Positions 11,401 to 23,026 of a stretch of 64,000 nucleotides of DNA are shown here, piece after piece. Both the position numbers and the translations under genes were made by a program. The notes under the pieces were generated by a model that was not told where the DNA came from, searched no databases, and worked only from the letters and a program-made list of their open reading frames with translations. Source of the stretch: Manihot esculenta (Eukaryota; Streptophyta; Magnoliopsida; Malpighiales; Euphorbiaceae); contig NC_035176.2 of NCBI RefSeq assembly GCF_001659605.2, forward strand, positions 31,614,716 through 31,678,715. The letters run 5' to 3'. Position 1 is the first letter of the stretch; the number at the start of each line of letters is the position of its first letter.

Positions 11401-14032
11401 ATCCAACCAACAAATTTTCTTGGAAATTCTTGGAGAATGATGACCACAATAAATTATGCTTTTCCGGAAACCTGATCTTCTTGAACTCTATTCCTTCGAT
11501 GCCTTTTCCCTCTCTCCCTTCTCTGTAAAGTGCATTATTATCTTATTTGCTTTGTGTTTGATGATGATGAATATGCTAAGAACATTTGGCAATAAGCAAA
11601 TTGTGCATCCCATTCTCCTGTATAGATCATTCTGAAGTGTCTTTAGTGCCTCCATATACTGGTATATATTCCCTGGCAAATAACAAATTCAATTTTGCTT
11701 CTACTCATTGTTTTGCTCTTATTTAAATTGTTTTACTTGTGAACAAAAGGATCCCAGATGATAACTAACCCTTGTCTTTGTAGGTTCATTGTGTCTGGGC
11801 AGCCGCAGAAGCTTATTCTGCACCATCTATTGTTTTAACATCTTATTCACGTGATGGTGGTCTACATGTTTTTGATGATTTTAGAGAGGCCTATGCATGG
11901 TTAAGCCACAATACAGATGTGGATGATAAAGTGAGTTTCTTTCTCCTTGCCCCACCTGTGTGTTTTAGCAATTAGCCATTTGATAAACCTCATGGTTTCC
12001 ATATGTTGATGTTACAAATTCTAGTTTTCAAGCAAGTAGTGTGAGATATCAGAGTTACGATAAGATGCCCTGTCTTTTTCCCCCTTCCCCCCCTCTTTTT
12101 ACAAATAAGTTTGAAACATTTTCAACTACTTTATCTATAATAATTTTATTGATTTCAGCCTGATTAGTAATTTTTTTATTACTATTTGTTGGCTAGATAT
12201 TTTACTACAAGCTATTATGTAGCTTTTTTTCTGTTAGGTTCTTTAACCTTGTTAAGACGGTTGGTTGGTTTTTTATTCTTTCAGGTTGCATCATGGTGGG
12301 ACTATGGTTACCAAACAACTGCTATGGCTAACCGAACTGTTATTGTTGACAATAATACCTGGAATAACACACATATTGCAACTGTTGGCACTGCCATGTC
12401 TTCTCCTGAAAAGGCAGCCTGGGAAATCTTTAACTCCTTGGATGTAAAATATGTTCTAGTTGTTTTTGGAGGTTTGTTTACTTCTATTTTTCCTCAGATC
12501 ACTCTCCATAAAATAAATAAGCATTGAAAAATAAAATAAGAAGGGGGAAACCTGTGAGTTTATGATGAATTACTTGGTTGATTAGGACTTGTTGGCTACC
12601 CCAGTGACGACATAAATAAGTTCCTGTGGATGGTTCGTATAGGAGGGGGAGTGTTCCCTCATATCAAAGAGCCGGACTACCTGGTAACTTCTTATATCTA
12701 GCTGCTTTTGATTGAAATTCTGTGGAATCTTGTCAATAAGATGCTGCTGCAATGGATCAAATTTGTATCATGTAGTATGTGTGATACATCTTCTCTTGCG
12801 GCCTAGTCTTAAAGATGCTTAAGTTTCCTTGTTAATATATCTAGTCATTTGTGTCTTTGACTACTTTTTAACCATTTTTCATGTCAAAAGAGAGATGGCC
12901 ACTATCGGATAGATTCTCAGGCTACGCCAACCATGCTAAATTGTCTTATGTACAAACTCTCATATTACAGGTTTGATTTTGCCTTGAACCTATTTATTTG
13001 TGTAAAGAGTGTATGTTTGGTTTCAAGTAAGAGTTAATTTTATGCTGCATTTTTCTCCTACAGGTTTGTGGAAACTGATGGTAGAGGTTTTGATAGAGTA
13101 AGGCAAACAGAAATTGGGAAGAAAAATTTCAAACTCACACATTTTGAGGAGGTCAGATGATTCTAATATACATTTTGGCAAAAATTGCATAACATTAGCA
13201 TAGTCTATAAATAAGGATTTGTGTGGTATTGTTAAAGTAGAAAAGCACTTTCTTAACTATATTAGTTAAATAGTATTAAAATTGATTTACAATTGAATTT
13301 GACATACTTTTAGTTGTAAAAATACCAATATAACAAAATAACTTTTTTATTATTATTTTTTTAAACATCTAAAATAATGTTTTTTTATTGTGAAAAAATG
13401 TTTTCTAACCCCTCTAGCATTCAATGACAATCAGGCCCTAAATAGTTAAGCCTCCCAAAGTTCGAGAGTTGCAACATTTTAGTACCCAAAAGAGAATCAA
13501 ACTGGGCTCTACATTATTGTTTAAAAATTTTATCCACTCCCTTATTAAAGTGGCGTAAAAGGATTTACAAGTTCTGGATTTTGATGGGGATTTAATGTCT
13601 AAAAGAGCTTAAACGGCAGAAAGGAAACATACAGAATATCTAAAAGAGCTTAAACGGCGAAAAAGGAAACATACAGTCGATCTCAACTAGTTTGGAATTA
13701 AGTTACTGTTATTATGAAATGTATATATGCTGATTGTGCACTTAGTTACTGTTATTATGAAATGTATATATGCTGATTGTGCAGTATCTATGATTTTTAT
13801 CAATTTAGGCATTCACAACACACCATTGGATGGTCCGCATATACAAATTGAAGCCTCCTAAGAACAGGATCCGAGGGAAGACGAAAAAATCAAAATCGGT
13901 ATGTATGAAAGTTGAATGTTGTAACTATATTTTTGACATAGCCTAATCACCTACTTTAACCACTCTGGCCTCCCTTGGCAGAAAACAAGCACAAAAAGAA
14001 GCGGAGCAAGTAAGAGGAATCCATGGCATTAG
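5422..14032 (+). CDS. STT3A: Oligosaccharyltransferase catalytic subunit STT3A
   Basis: STT3A transfers the lipid-linked glycan to Asn-X-Ser/Thr sites on proteins entering the ER. Coding exons traced by frame and splice sites: 5422-5541, 6067-6129, 6270-6325, 6427-6498, 6614-6719, 6808-6858, 7277-7372, 7562-7621, 7705-7818, 8444-8530, 9433-9536, 9711-9806, 10137-10257, 10347-10427, 10516-10653, 10760-10990, 11784-11930, 12285-12471, 12586-12683, 12891-12970, 13064-13151, 13809-13898, 13982-14032. They total 2337 bases (778 residues), the usual STT3A length. Catalytic motifs are intact: HEFDP with Asp52, SYDNE 168-172, SVSE 354-357, WWDYG 585-589, and the DK motif (D652, K655, M659). Asn-Arg-Thr and Asn-Asn-Thr sequons follow WWDYG. 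The N-terminal half is multi-spanning membrane protein. A lysine-rich loop lies around residues 475-500. I call STT3A rather than STT3B from the N-terminal sequence and the many introns. Intron positions are by eye. Confidence 0.95.
7968..8090. repeat. Imperfect tandem duplication in STT3A intron 9
   Basis: A segment of about 60 bases containing GTCTTTGAGTGTATATG is repeated twice in tandem with few changes, ending in the shared word TATGCATTATCATG. It is wholly intronic. Confidence 0.6.
9629..9647. repeat. (CA)n microsatellite
   Basis: A short dinucleotide run lies in the STT3A intron between 9536 and 9711. Confidence 0.8.
13219..13438. mobile_element. hAT-like MITE in STT3A intron 21
   Basis: This AT-rich insert shares internal text with the copy at 18170-18375: an AAAAGCACTTTC word, the ATTGAATTTGACAT block, and the run of words around TAACAAAA. 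Its right end, reverse-complemented, reads GGGCCTGATTGTCATTGAA, a typical hAT-MITE terminus. The left end has GTGTGGTATTG. No ORF is present. Confidence 0.6.
13698..13783. repeat. 43-bp near-perfect tandem duplication
   Basis: The segment beginning GTTACTGTTATTATGAAATG appears twice head to tail just upstream of STT3A exon 22. A second short duplication (TCTAAAAGAGCTTAAACGGC) lies immediately before it at about 13598-13670. Confidence 0.7.
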
Positions 14033-15440
14033 GTAACTTTTTAACAGGTTGATGTTCTTAGATGACTGTATTTGATATATAATTTGTACTCAACGAGCAT
14101 TTGAAGAGAGATGAGAGATCATGCAGGCTTAGTCTATTATTTTTAGCTTATGAGATGCAAATGGTCAATCAAAGATTTTGCTTTCTTTTATAATGACCTT
14201 TGGCGTTTCCTCTCAACGTTATGTAAAACAAACACCAATCAGTTCTTGATTTAATAGCTTTGAATTTACTCAGCAATGCAAACTGCAACCCGTATATCGA
14301 TTGCTTTAACGTATTTTGATCTGTTTGCCAACTCGGGGCACCTCTAACAATAGTTAACCCCTACCCCCCAACCCCCCCCCCCCCCCTTCGCATTTCACCA
14401 TTTTAATTACATTTTTATCTTGAATCTATTCTACGATATTTTTTTCATTTTAATTTAAATTCATCGACTTAAAATTCTTACTTGAAACCTTTGTATTCTG
14501 TAAGTGTAGAGACGACAATCTTAATTTCAAGTATCTTAGAATCATGTAGAGCTGTGCATCTTAAGAACCTCTATTGAGGATCGCCACGGTTATTTGAATT
14601 TTTATAGGAGCTATTATTGAAAAAAAAAATTAATAAATTAATTGGGGGATATTAAATATTGAACTTTTAAAAGAAAATATGTCTTGCTCGTTCGAATGTA
14701 AAAATAGTAAAATAACTTTTTCTAAATTATGTTTTTTAATGACTTGTTTTCAGTAAAATATTTACAATATCATCATTAGATTTTATCACTGAAGGATTTA
14801 TTTTATTGGAAGTAAAATGACAATTTAGTCCTTAGTTTTGTTTGTCAAAATCAGAGGTTTTGTAATTTAATTTAGCTGTTAGTCGAACTGTTTAAAAAAG
14901 GGGAAAATTTTACCACTAAATTATCCTTTGCCTTACTAATTTATCTCTTTCTCCAATTGCCCCACTCTTATTAATTTTCTTTTTTTTCTTTTTCTTCCCC
15001 TGTTTCTCCCTTCTCCTTTCACAGGGACTCGAATAGAATCTTAAACATAACCATCATCAAATGATAAGTCTCATAACTAAAAACATTCATTCTCTGACAA
15101 TGGCATAGCGATCGGCAAAGTCCGTCGATGCATTTGGAGATGCTCAGATGAAGTGACTGCCTCAACTCCATTTCACTGCCACTAGACCGACAGCCATACC
15201 AACCCAACTCCTTTCATCGATACTCTAGTACTTAGTGACTCTAGCTCATAAAACAAGCTTTATATAGAAATGTTCGATTTTTTTAGTCGCCGGGGAAGGA
15301 AAAATGAAAGGAAAAAAGGAAGAAAAATAGTGTGGAAAGAGAGAGAGAGAGTAGCCTGACACTGCTTGATCCTAAAATATGCAATTTGATCATGCGCAAT
15401 GACATCAAGAAGTATCACTGTTTCAGATTATATTTTCCCA
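14033..15440. other. Convergent intergenic region between STT3A and the DUF810 gene
   Basis: The STT3A 3' UTR probably occupies the first few hundred bases. A poly-C run (about 14370-14386) is next to an AT-rich stretch. A GC-richer block at about 15020-15240 has no ORF of recognised family. Nothing else is supported. Confidence 0.45.
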
Positions 15441-15449
15441 AGAAATATT

Positions 15450-15933
15450 ATCTAATAAATAGGTGGCTTAATTTGATCCTTTGAAAGAAAACTATAAGAT
15501 ACAATTCTGCTCAATCAGTCAATCTAGAAACTCAAAACCAACAGTTCATTCATCACAGTACTATCAAGCATCTATCAGCGGTCAGTCTCCACAGCAGAAG
15601 ATAGTATGAGAAATGAGGATGAGTATAAGATCAAAGAAAAGCCATAGAGTCTCACCATGTCCACCAAATGTCTGCAGAAATTCCAGTGTTATTATTCTGC
15701 TGCAGAAAAGAGCAGAAGCAATCTTGTGGAGCTCTCTGGTAATGGCTTCACGAAAAGTTCAAACTCAGAAGAATATACCAATCTGTGTGTAGTCACTCTA
15801 AGAAATGCTCCCCCAACAAAATCTGTCCCATTGGAGCTTTTGATGAAAGGATAAAATACATACTACTGAAGCCACAACAATCATTTCACAGCCTTGGATC
15901 AGAATACTTTGTTTCCCTATATATCTACAGTGG
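15450..15933 (-). other. Likely 3' UTR of the DUF810 gene
   Basis: This sequence continues the last DUF810 exon with gene-like composition and no independent reading frame on either strand that I would call coding. The limit is a guess from the change in composition near 15450. Confidence 0.4.
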
Positions 15934-18900
15934 TTATAGTTTCTTAGGTAAGTTGTAAGTCTTCTTCAGGAACTTTGCAGCTGTTTCATCACTCCGACAA
16001 CACAAAACTCGCAATAGTGTGTTTGGTTCAATAGGATTCCACTGGCCTGAAGTTGGAGGCAACGGAAACCTGGATTTATCAGAAGTGCCATAACTCTCCT
16101 GAGTAAGACTTCTGAATCGCTCGATCAGACTCTCTGTGTCGGTACGAAATAGCGGGAGTACACCTTTAACTGTTGTTGAGAACTTGTCTATCAACTCAAT
16201 GGGCAATCCATCACCATTGGACCAGAACAAATCTGTGAGAAATTTAAAATCATCCTCAATCATTTCAGAATCATGCAGCGTGAAAGCTCGAGAAGGACCT
16301 CCAGCAAGCAAGACTAGTAGAAACCCTTCAAAGGATGCTTTCATCACATCGGTGATAGCACGAGTTCTCACCCTGTCATGCACTGTAGATGAAATAATTT
16401 CCAAATACTGCTCAAGTTCCTGAAGAAAAGGCTCAATCCTTGAAGACGAAACTTCTCCAACATATAGCCCATCCCAAAGGACATGACTTAGATCATGAAA
16501 GACAGCCTTATATGCTGTTGCCTCACAGAGTTGTTGTATCCCTTCCACACATGCAGCAGCTGAAAGCTCAAACTTTTTCCCCAACCCATTAGCAAAATCA
16601 TCAGCATGACTTACTCTACAATTCCTCAGTTGAACAACTGTCCTCTTTTCCAAAACTTCCAACTGCATGCGAACATGCTGCAAAGTATTAACACGAACAC
16701 AGAGCTGGGGTACACCAAAGGAGGTATCCCCATTTGTAGATCCAACCTGGGATTTCCTTCTCTGGGCTACATGAGACTTCTCTTTCTTTCTAAATACATG
16801 AAATTTTGATCCTGCTGTACATCTAGTCAATGCAGGCAGTGTAGGTAAGAAAGTACTCCGGGTCCCTGCAGATCATGAAACAGAATCTTTTTTGTCATTA
16901 TGGAGATCTATAATTAAAAGTGATAGTATGATTTTCAGGTAAGTATTGCATACCACAGCCAGATTTAGTCTTCAATATGTAATTTTGAAGACTTCTGTCA
17001 AGCCCAGTGACCAAGTCAGGAAGCAAGGTCGGATGCATAGTAATCGGCAATAGGAAGAATGCCTCCAAAGTTTCATCAACAATTCGTAGAACTTCAACAG
17101 CAGAAGGAGCAAACCGCTCTTTGTTTGCCCGTGGATTCCATACCTACATCAAAGAGAAGGAAGGTAAGGTCATGGAGAACCATAGAGCTTCAAATTTGCT
17201 AATCAGGAGAAAAGAAACTTGAAGAAAAAAACCCTCAAGTTTCTACTGTTTTTCCTGTATTTATCAACTTGGACTCTTCTACATGTCACAGAAGGTCTAA
17301 CTAGGAGGTTGGGGAGGAATGTCTAACAGCAATGTATTGCATAAATTCTTAACTAGATACTTGACTATTGACAGGAAATGTCATCTTACTTCTTGTTGCA
17401 AATTCCTATCGACCCATTCCTTCAGCCTGTCAATTCTTGTCTTTATCCATGACTTTACAAGATCGGCAATTAAAGCTTCAGCCTCATAAGGAGGCATCTC
17501 TTGAATTATCGACTTTCCACCATCCTCGCTGTCCACTGAATCTCCAACTGCAATCTGCACAAGATCTTTCTCCAGTTTGTCAGCAGCACTCAAAACTTGT
17601 ATTGAGTCAGGTGTCAATTCGCTAATATTCGAAACAAATTGTTTCAGTTCATTCCCATAGCAAGAATGAAGGGTGGCTACTGCTACACCTGCTGCAAGTG
17701 GGTGCCATCTCTTAAATATTGGACTAAACATTGCCTTTTCGTTAAAAGCCAGTTCAGTAATGTCTTGTGCAAGGAGGGACAGGACAGGAAGGGGATTCTG
17801 CTGGTGTCTAAAATGCTTGCTTGAGTTCAACTTCTTCAATTTCTGCCATAGGAGGAACAAACAGAATCCTCAACTCACAAAATATGATAGAAAGATCAAC
17901 AGTCCGGCATGGTCCACATTACAAATGATTAAAAATGGAAAGCAGAAATACTATAAATCACATAGAAAAAATATGCTTAGCAATAATGAAAAAGGAGGAA
18001 GATCTTCTTGAACCATATCAAAATTGAAAAACTCATGATAAGGGTATGTCCGGAAAGTCGTGTACAGTCTCAAAATTCTTTAAAGACATGCACAAAATTT
18101 TCATAATTATTGTTTTATGTCAAAAGGCAAAATCCTTGTCAGTGCCAACACTATGGAGATTGAATATTAACTGGAAAAGGCAGAGATTAAAAGTACTCTC
18201 TTAAATATATTAATAACAGAGTACTAAAAAATTGATTTGAACTTAAATTTGACATGTTTTAGTCATAAAGATATTAAAATAACAAAAGAACTCTTCTTAG
18301 CAGCATCTAATTCTAAAATGGTGCTTTTTCTGAAAAGCACTTTTTAACTCCTAAACCTCAATGAAAACAGGCATCAAGTATTCACCCAATATAAAAAGCT
18401 TCATTACTATTGTTAAGGAAATCATGCTGAAACAATGGAACTTGCCTGACCAAAAGTTGTTCGCATTGATGATCTTATGTAGTTTTCAATCCTCTCATGA
18501 GCTACATCAACTTCTTTCCTTTTACTACGATACTCATGAAAGCTATCCTCTACCATTATTTTTGCTGCCACAACAGCCAGGGAAGCAACACTTTGCATTG
18601 ATTCTATATTATCACTATGAAAACTATCATGGTAAGTGAGGAGCCTTTTCTCTGCCCAGCCCAATATGGAACTTAATATGGAACTCAAAATCTTGGAATA
18701 ATCCGAGTCCTTAGTTGTTTTTGCATCCTTTTCAACTTCCATCAACAGATTATTAGCAGCAAACAATAGGTCATCCTCAACTTGGCCAGTTGCAACATAG
18801 TGGTGAAATAAAACCCACAAAAAGCAGAGACTATGCAACATCTGGTTCATGCCAAGGACTGCCCAAGTCTTCTTAATGAGTTCTAAAACCTCATCAATTT

Positions 18901-20086
18901 CTTCAATAACAATTGATTCATCATTAACATCAAAACAAGCCTCTAAGAGTATTTGGTAGATTCTTAAATTTAAGGGAAACCCATCCACCCAGTGGCATTT
19001 TTCAGTAGATCCATCAAATGATCTGCAAGCAAGAGACATAACTAAACTTCTGAGAACTTGCATAGATTCACTGTTTTTTCCTGTTTCAATGGGTTTTTCT
19101 AATGCTCCACGAATAATCTGCTGGAATTGTCGAGGAGCCGAGTCAGTCTTATGCAGTGGCAGGTGAGGATGCAAAAGGAGTCCAGCCTCTAGAAGCTTCA
19201 AATTTCTCCTCTGCCAAGCTTCATATTCTTGTTGACTAGGAAAATCCAAAGACTTGAGCTGCTGCAATAGCTCCAGTGGCAGAACCATCGACTCTATGCG
19301 CCTTCCAAGCTGAGACAATTGAATAAACAGAAGCTCAGTAATTGTGCATATTCAATAAGAGAATCACACAAGCAAAACAAATGTTATTGAATGAAAGATT
19401 TCTTTTTCCCCACAATTCATAAAAATCAGTAATTATGCTATTACTGAACTAAGATGTAATCTTCAATCCTTCCCTACCAAATTTCAACTTAACTGCAATT
19501 ATAATTCCCCCAAATCATGAGGAATTCAATTCAGTAGAACAGCATCTCTAAGCCAAACACCATGTTTTTAAACCCAAACACAAACCTGAGCAGCAGCAAT
19601 CCTCAACAGGGCTCGCCTGATCCTGGAGTCGGTCTGCTCAGATACTCTCATCTGGACTCTAACCAACTCTCCAACCGTCACCGTTTTCTTAGTCTTCCCT
19701 TCCATCACTGACTCACCGCCATCGCTTCTCCTCTTCGTCGAACCCGACTTCATCCCCAGTGCCTTCTTTACCTTACTTGCAGCCGTTGACGTCAACGACC
19801 GCTGCAGCGAAGGCGAAGGCGTGAGAGCAGGAGCCGAAGCCCTATCAGCGTTCCTCTCAGACTGTGGGATGTAAGTCAAGGGCCTGCTCCCGGAACTCCG
19901 GCAAGCCCCAATTAGAATTTCATAGGCGGATTCTCGAAGCTCCGAGTCAGACAAGGAGGGAGCGGCATCAGAGAAAGGGGACTGAAGGTCTTCAATGGGA
20001 TAACTGGGCATGACTACGGCCGGTGGAGTGATTTGGGTGTGTCTCTTGGAGTTGCCAAGGGCTTTGTCCCTGAAGATGTGAGACAT
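15934..20086 (-). CDS. DUF810 / unc-13 homologue (MUN/MHD-domain protein)
   Basis: Five exons on the minus strand join in frame: 19586-20086, 18446-19309, 17390-17842, 16954-17143, 15934-16865. They total 2940 bases (979 residues), within the 950-1100 range of this plant family. The N-terminus (MSHIFRD, then an S/P-rich stretch and a SDSELRESAYEI core) is typical of DUF810 proteins. The C-terminal third carries the MHD2-like helical segment, including SAAACVEGIQQL, HDLSHVLWDGLY and the leucine-rich stretch ending LLAGGPSRAF. The family includes PATROL1, which controls delivery of a plasma-membrane proton pump by vesicle tethering. This copy looks closer to the shorter paralogues, so a tethering role is inferred. 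Intron 2 begins with GC (CAG|GCAAGT), a GC-AG intron. The start is the first ATG of the conserved N-terminus. Confidence 0.9.
18170..18375. mobile_element. hAT-like MITE in DUF810 intron 2
   Basis: This is related to the 13.3-kb copy: it shares the ATTGATTT and AAATTTGACAT blocks, the AAAATAACAAAA stretch, and the GAAAAGCACTTTTTAACTCC end. The right end, reverse-complemented, reads GCCTGTTTTCATTGAGG. No coding capacity. Left boundary approximate. Confidence 0.55.
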
Positions 20087-21244
20087 GTGTCAATTATGCG
20101 GTTCTGAGATGGAAAAAAGCAGGTGGTGGGCTAAAGAAGAAGACTTTTTTTGTGGGGTTCAGCGGTGGTGGTTGTCGCTTTCTTTAATTTCCGAGATTGG
20201 GCTGTGAGTATTCTGTTATTCTTGCTTGGCTTTTAAGGTAGCCATTGATGTGATTAGCCTCATAAAGATGGAAAGCTATAAAAGTTGGGAAATTTCCATC
20301 TGTCTTTAAGTTATGTCACAGAAACAGAGCGAGAAGAGATTATTATTTTCTTTCCTTTCCTTTCCTTTTCTTTTCCAATCGAGGCAGCCAAGCAGGGAAA
20401 TTGGGATTTTTGAATCCCAAGATAAGAAACAGAACAACGGAAGAAAAGGGATTGAACTAGTTTGAATTCGTCTGCTTTTTTTAAACTATTTTATGTAATG
20501 TAAATATTTGCAGAGGTCAAAGCTTAAGCACACAGGGATATCCATAGCAGACAAAATGGCTAATTTAATGGGAGCTGAGACTATTGCGCCGGTTAGTTGA
20601 CATTTGGGTTGGAATCTGAGTGAGTTGGGTAATTCATGTCTGAAGCACAGGACAAGACTTGCTCAAACAAGTTGACAACTTCAAATGAATGCTTAGGAAA
20701 ATGTCAAAAACAAGCCATCTTCTATTCTCTGATTCCTTCTCTTTTGGCTTCTTGCAATTTGCAAAGCTTAGTCGAAAATGGGTAAAAGCCACAGCTCTTC
20801 TTCCTTTTATTTCCTTAATCATTATCTAACTTGGAATATATTTTGCCTTAAAGTGAGTGTCTTCACACATCACTTGCTTTTTTTTCATAAATAACTATAC
20901 ATGTTATTTTCTCTCTTCAATTATTATTTTTATTTAATTTTAATTAAATTTCAGTTTTTAAATATGCTTATTGCTTCAATTTTTAACTTGCTTATATCTG
21001 AAAGGTGGGGTGGAATTTAGCTGCATGTTGAAGATAGTAAATAGAAGGAGAAAGTTGCCGTGCAGGTGTAGGGATTGAAACAACACATCTAGAAATTGAC
21101 ACTCACAGCTGCAAGAGCATCAATTGCCATTAAAGTTCAATAGGACTAATCCTATTTTTCTTTTCTTTTTATTGTCAAAGTTAAAAACATAATGGAAGGA
21201 TGGGAAGAGTTATACTCAAAATCTTTCTAATTTAATTTTGATGC
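20087..21244. other. DUF810 upstream region and spacer
   Basis: This contains the DUF810 promoter (minus-strand gene starting at 20086) with a TTTCC-repeat tract at about 20350-20375. The rest has no recognisable gene. An ORF at 20634-20822 on the minus strand has no family features. Confidence 0.4.
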
Positions 21245-21737
21245 TGATGATAACTGGAACCTGTATATTCTAGCCTTGACAGAGTCCGTGTAGGAAAGGT
21301 TAGGCCTTAACTCTATTGAGACCCAATATATAAGTTTACTTCACATGCATGTCCAAGCTTCACTTTGACAAGTTGGACCGGACTCGAGTCTACGCATAAC
21401 GCATAGGAGGCCTGACCATGTTTATCCTTCTACGCATAGGAGGCCTGACCATGTTTATCCCTTTGGCCCCGTGAGACAACAAACCCCGTGACGCTCGGGA
21501 TCGTGTCCACATGGCGGCAGATGAAAGTAAATGGCCACCTGACAATGAAAAAGGACATAGTACGTCCGTTTGTACGGCCAGCATGACTGTGGCAGGAGAG
21601 TACAAATGCAGAATGACGGTTATATATCATTAGAGGACAAAATGGGAAAGGAATAAAGGAAGCGAGGGAGAGACAAACCAGACTAAATTTAACAAAATGC
21701 ACCTTGAGTCTACCCTTTACTGGATCTCAGAACATCA
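21245..21737 (+). mobile_element. 5' LTR of Tat-lineage gypsy element
   Basis: The LTR starts TGATGATAAC and ends CAGAACATCA, the same termini as the partner at 29097-29537. It is longer (493 against 441 bases), partly because a segment of about 38 bases around GGAGGCCTGACCATG is duplicated in tandem at 21392-21465. The primer-binding region follows at about 21739 (TGGCACC, a variant of the TGGCGCC type). Confidence 0.8.
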
Positions 21738-21815
21738 ATTGGCACCATTTGAAGGAACGAAGGAGATCTTTTCATCACTGGAGTTCTCATTCTCATTTCA
21801 CCCACTGAAATCCAC

Positions 21816-22090
21816 ATGGCCAACCACGGCGAAAACTATACTAGAAACACCCCGAACGACCTAAGTTCAACCCAAGAAGAACCACAGTTCTCATTCTCTA
21901 GCCCAACTGCCCCATTAAACTAACCTCCTATATTGTTCAGCCCTTCGTCGAACTTGGCCGAAACCGTGCCTCGAACTACCTTATCTGACCACGAGCTGCA
22001 AAGTATGGCTCTCCAGTTACAGAACATTGCCCAATGGTTAGGCCAGATGTTGCAATAGAGAGAGCTTAGCACCCTGTTGAGTGTATCGCC
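21816..22090 (+). pseudogene. gag N-terminal remnant (gypsy)
   Basis: An ATG at 21816 opens a frame reading MANHGEN and continuing for about 25 codons before a stop; related residues (NLAETVPRTTLSDHELQ) follow in the next stretch. The rest of gag, protease, reverse transcriptase and RNase H are absent: the sequence passes directly to integrase, so a large internal deletion is inferred. Confidence 0.6.
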
Positions 22091-23026
22091 CGCTGCTGAG
22101 GGATTCAACATTAGTGAACCCCAACCCACATTAAACCATCAAGCTCCTCACTTGGCAAATAAGATTTTCCAGCAGGGATACTATTGGCCTACAGCAAAGA
22201 AAGAAGCCGAAAAATTTGTGAAGAGATGTGATATTTGCCAAAGGTTCGCCAATACTATCAACGGTCTGGCTACACCGTAGTCAAGTATATCAAGCCCGTG
22301 GCTGCTCACGCAGTAAGGGATAGACATTCTGGTGTCATTCCTTAAGGTTGTAGGGCAGAAGAGGTTTGTAATTATGGCCGTAGAGTACTTCTCTACGTGG
22401 TCCGAAGCAGAGGTTGTACCCACCATCACAGCCTGAAAAGTGAGATTTTTTATAGGTCTCGGGATACTCAAGAAACTCATATCAGACAACAGAAAGAAGT
22501 TCAATTGTAATTCTTTTCAAGATTTCACAAGGAATATGGGTATATGACACAAGTTTTCCTCAGTAGCTCATCCGTAGATGAACAACCAAACTGAGGTGAC
22601 AAACCAAGCTATCCTCCAAGGACTGAAGAAATGGTTAGATGGTGCTAAAAAGAATTGGGCAGCCAAGTTGCATAGCATCTTGTGGGCATTCCAGACTACA
22701 CCTCAAACACCAACAGGGGAGACACCGCTCGTGCTAGTGTTTGGCACAGAGGTTATAGTACCCATAGAGCTATAGATCCCTACTCACCACGCCCAATTTA
22801 ATGATCAAGACACCAATGGTGAGAAATTGAGTAGCGACCTGGATGCCTTAGAAGAGATTAGAGATGAGGCACAAGTACAAATAGCTGCCTATCAGCAGAA
22901 GGCAGCTCGGTATTACAACTAGAAAGTACATGAGAGAAACTTGAGGGTTAAAGATCTAGCCCTGAGAAGATTAGAAGCCACGGGGAAGAGAGCTGCTGTT
23001 GGAAAATTAGCGCCAACCTAGAAAGG
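22077..23026 (+). pseudogene. Ty3/gypsy integrase remnant
   Basis: The zinc-binding region is visible (H, then YYWPTAKKEAEKFVKRCDIC with its Cys-x2-Cys pair). The core follows in broken frames: the first Asp in GIDILVSF, the second in LISDN, and a Glu in NQTEVTNQAI, so all three DDE positions survive. The stretch KKWLDGAKKNWA and the later AARYYN and KVHERNLRVKDL words are typical of plant Tat-lineage integrases. Several in-frame stops occur, so it is inactive. It is interrupted by the nested solo LTR at 23027. Confidence 0.85.

Noticed and set aside
14340..14390. Poly-C run as a structural or origin signal
   Set aside because: A simple homopolymer run in intergenic DNA, with no further structure to support a function.
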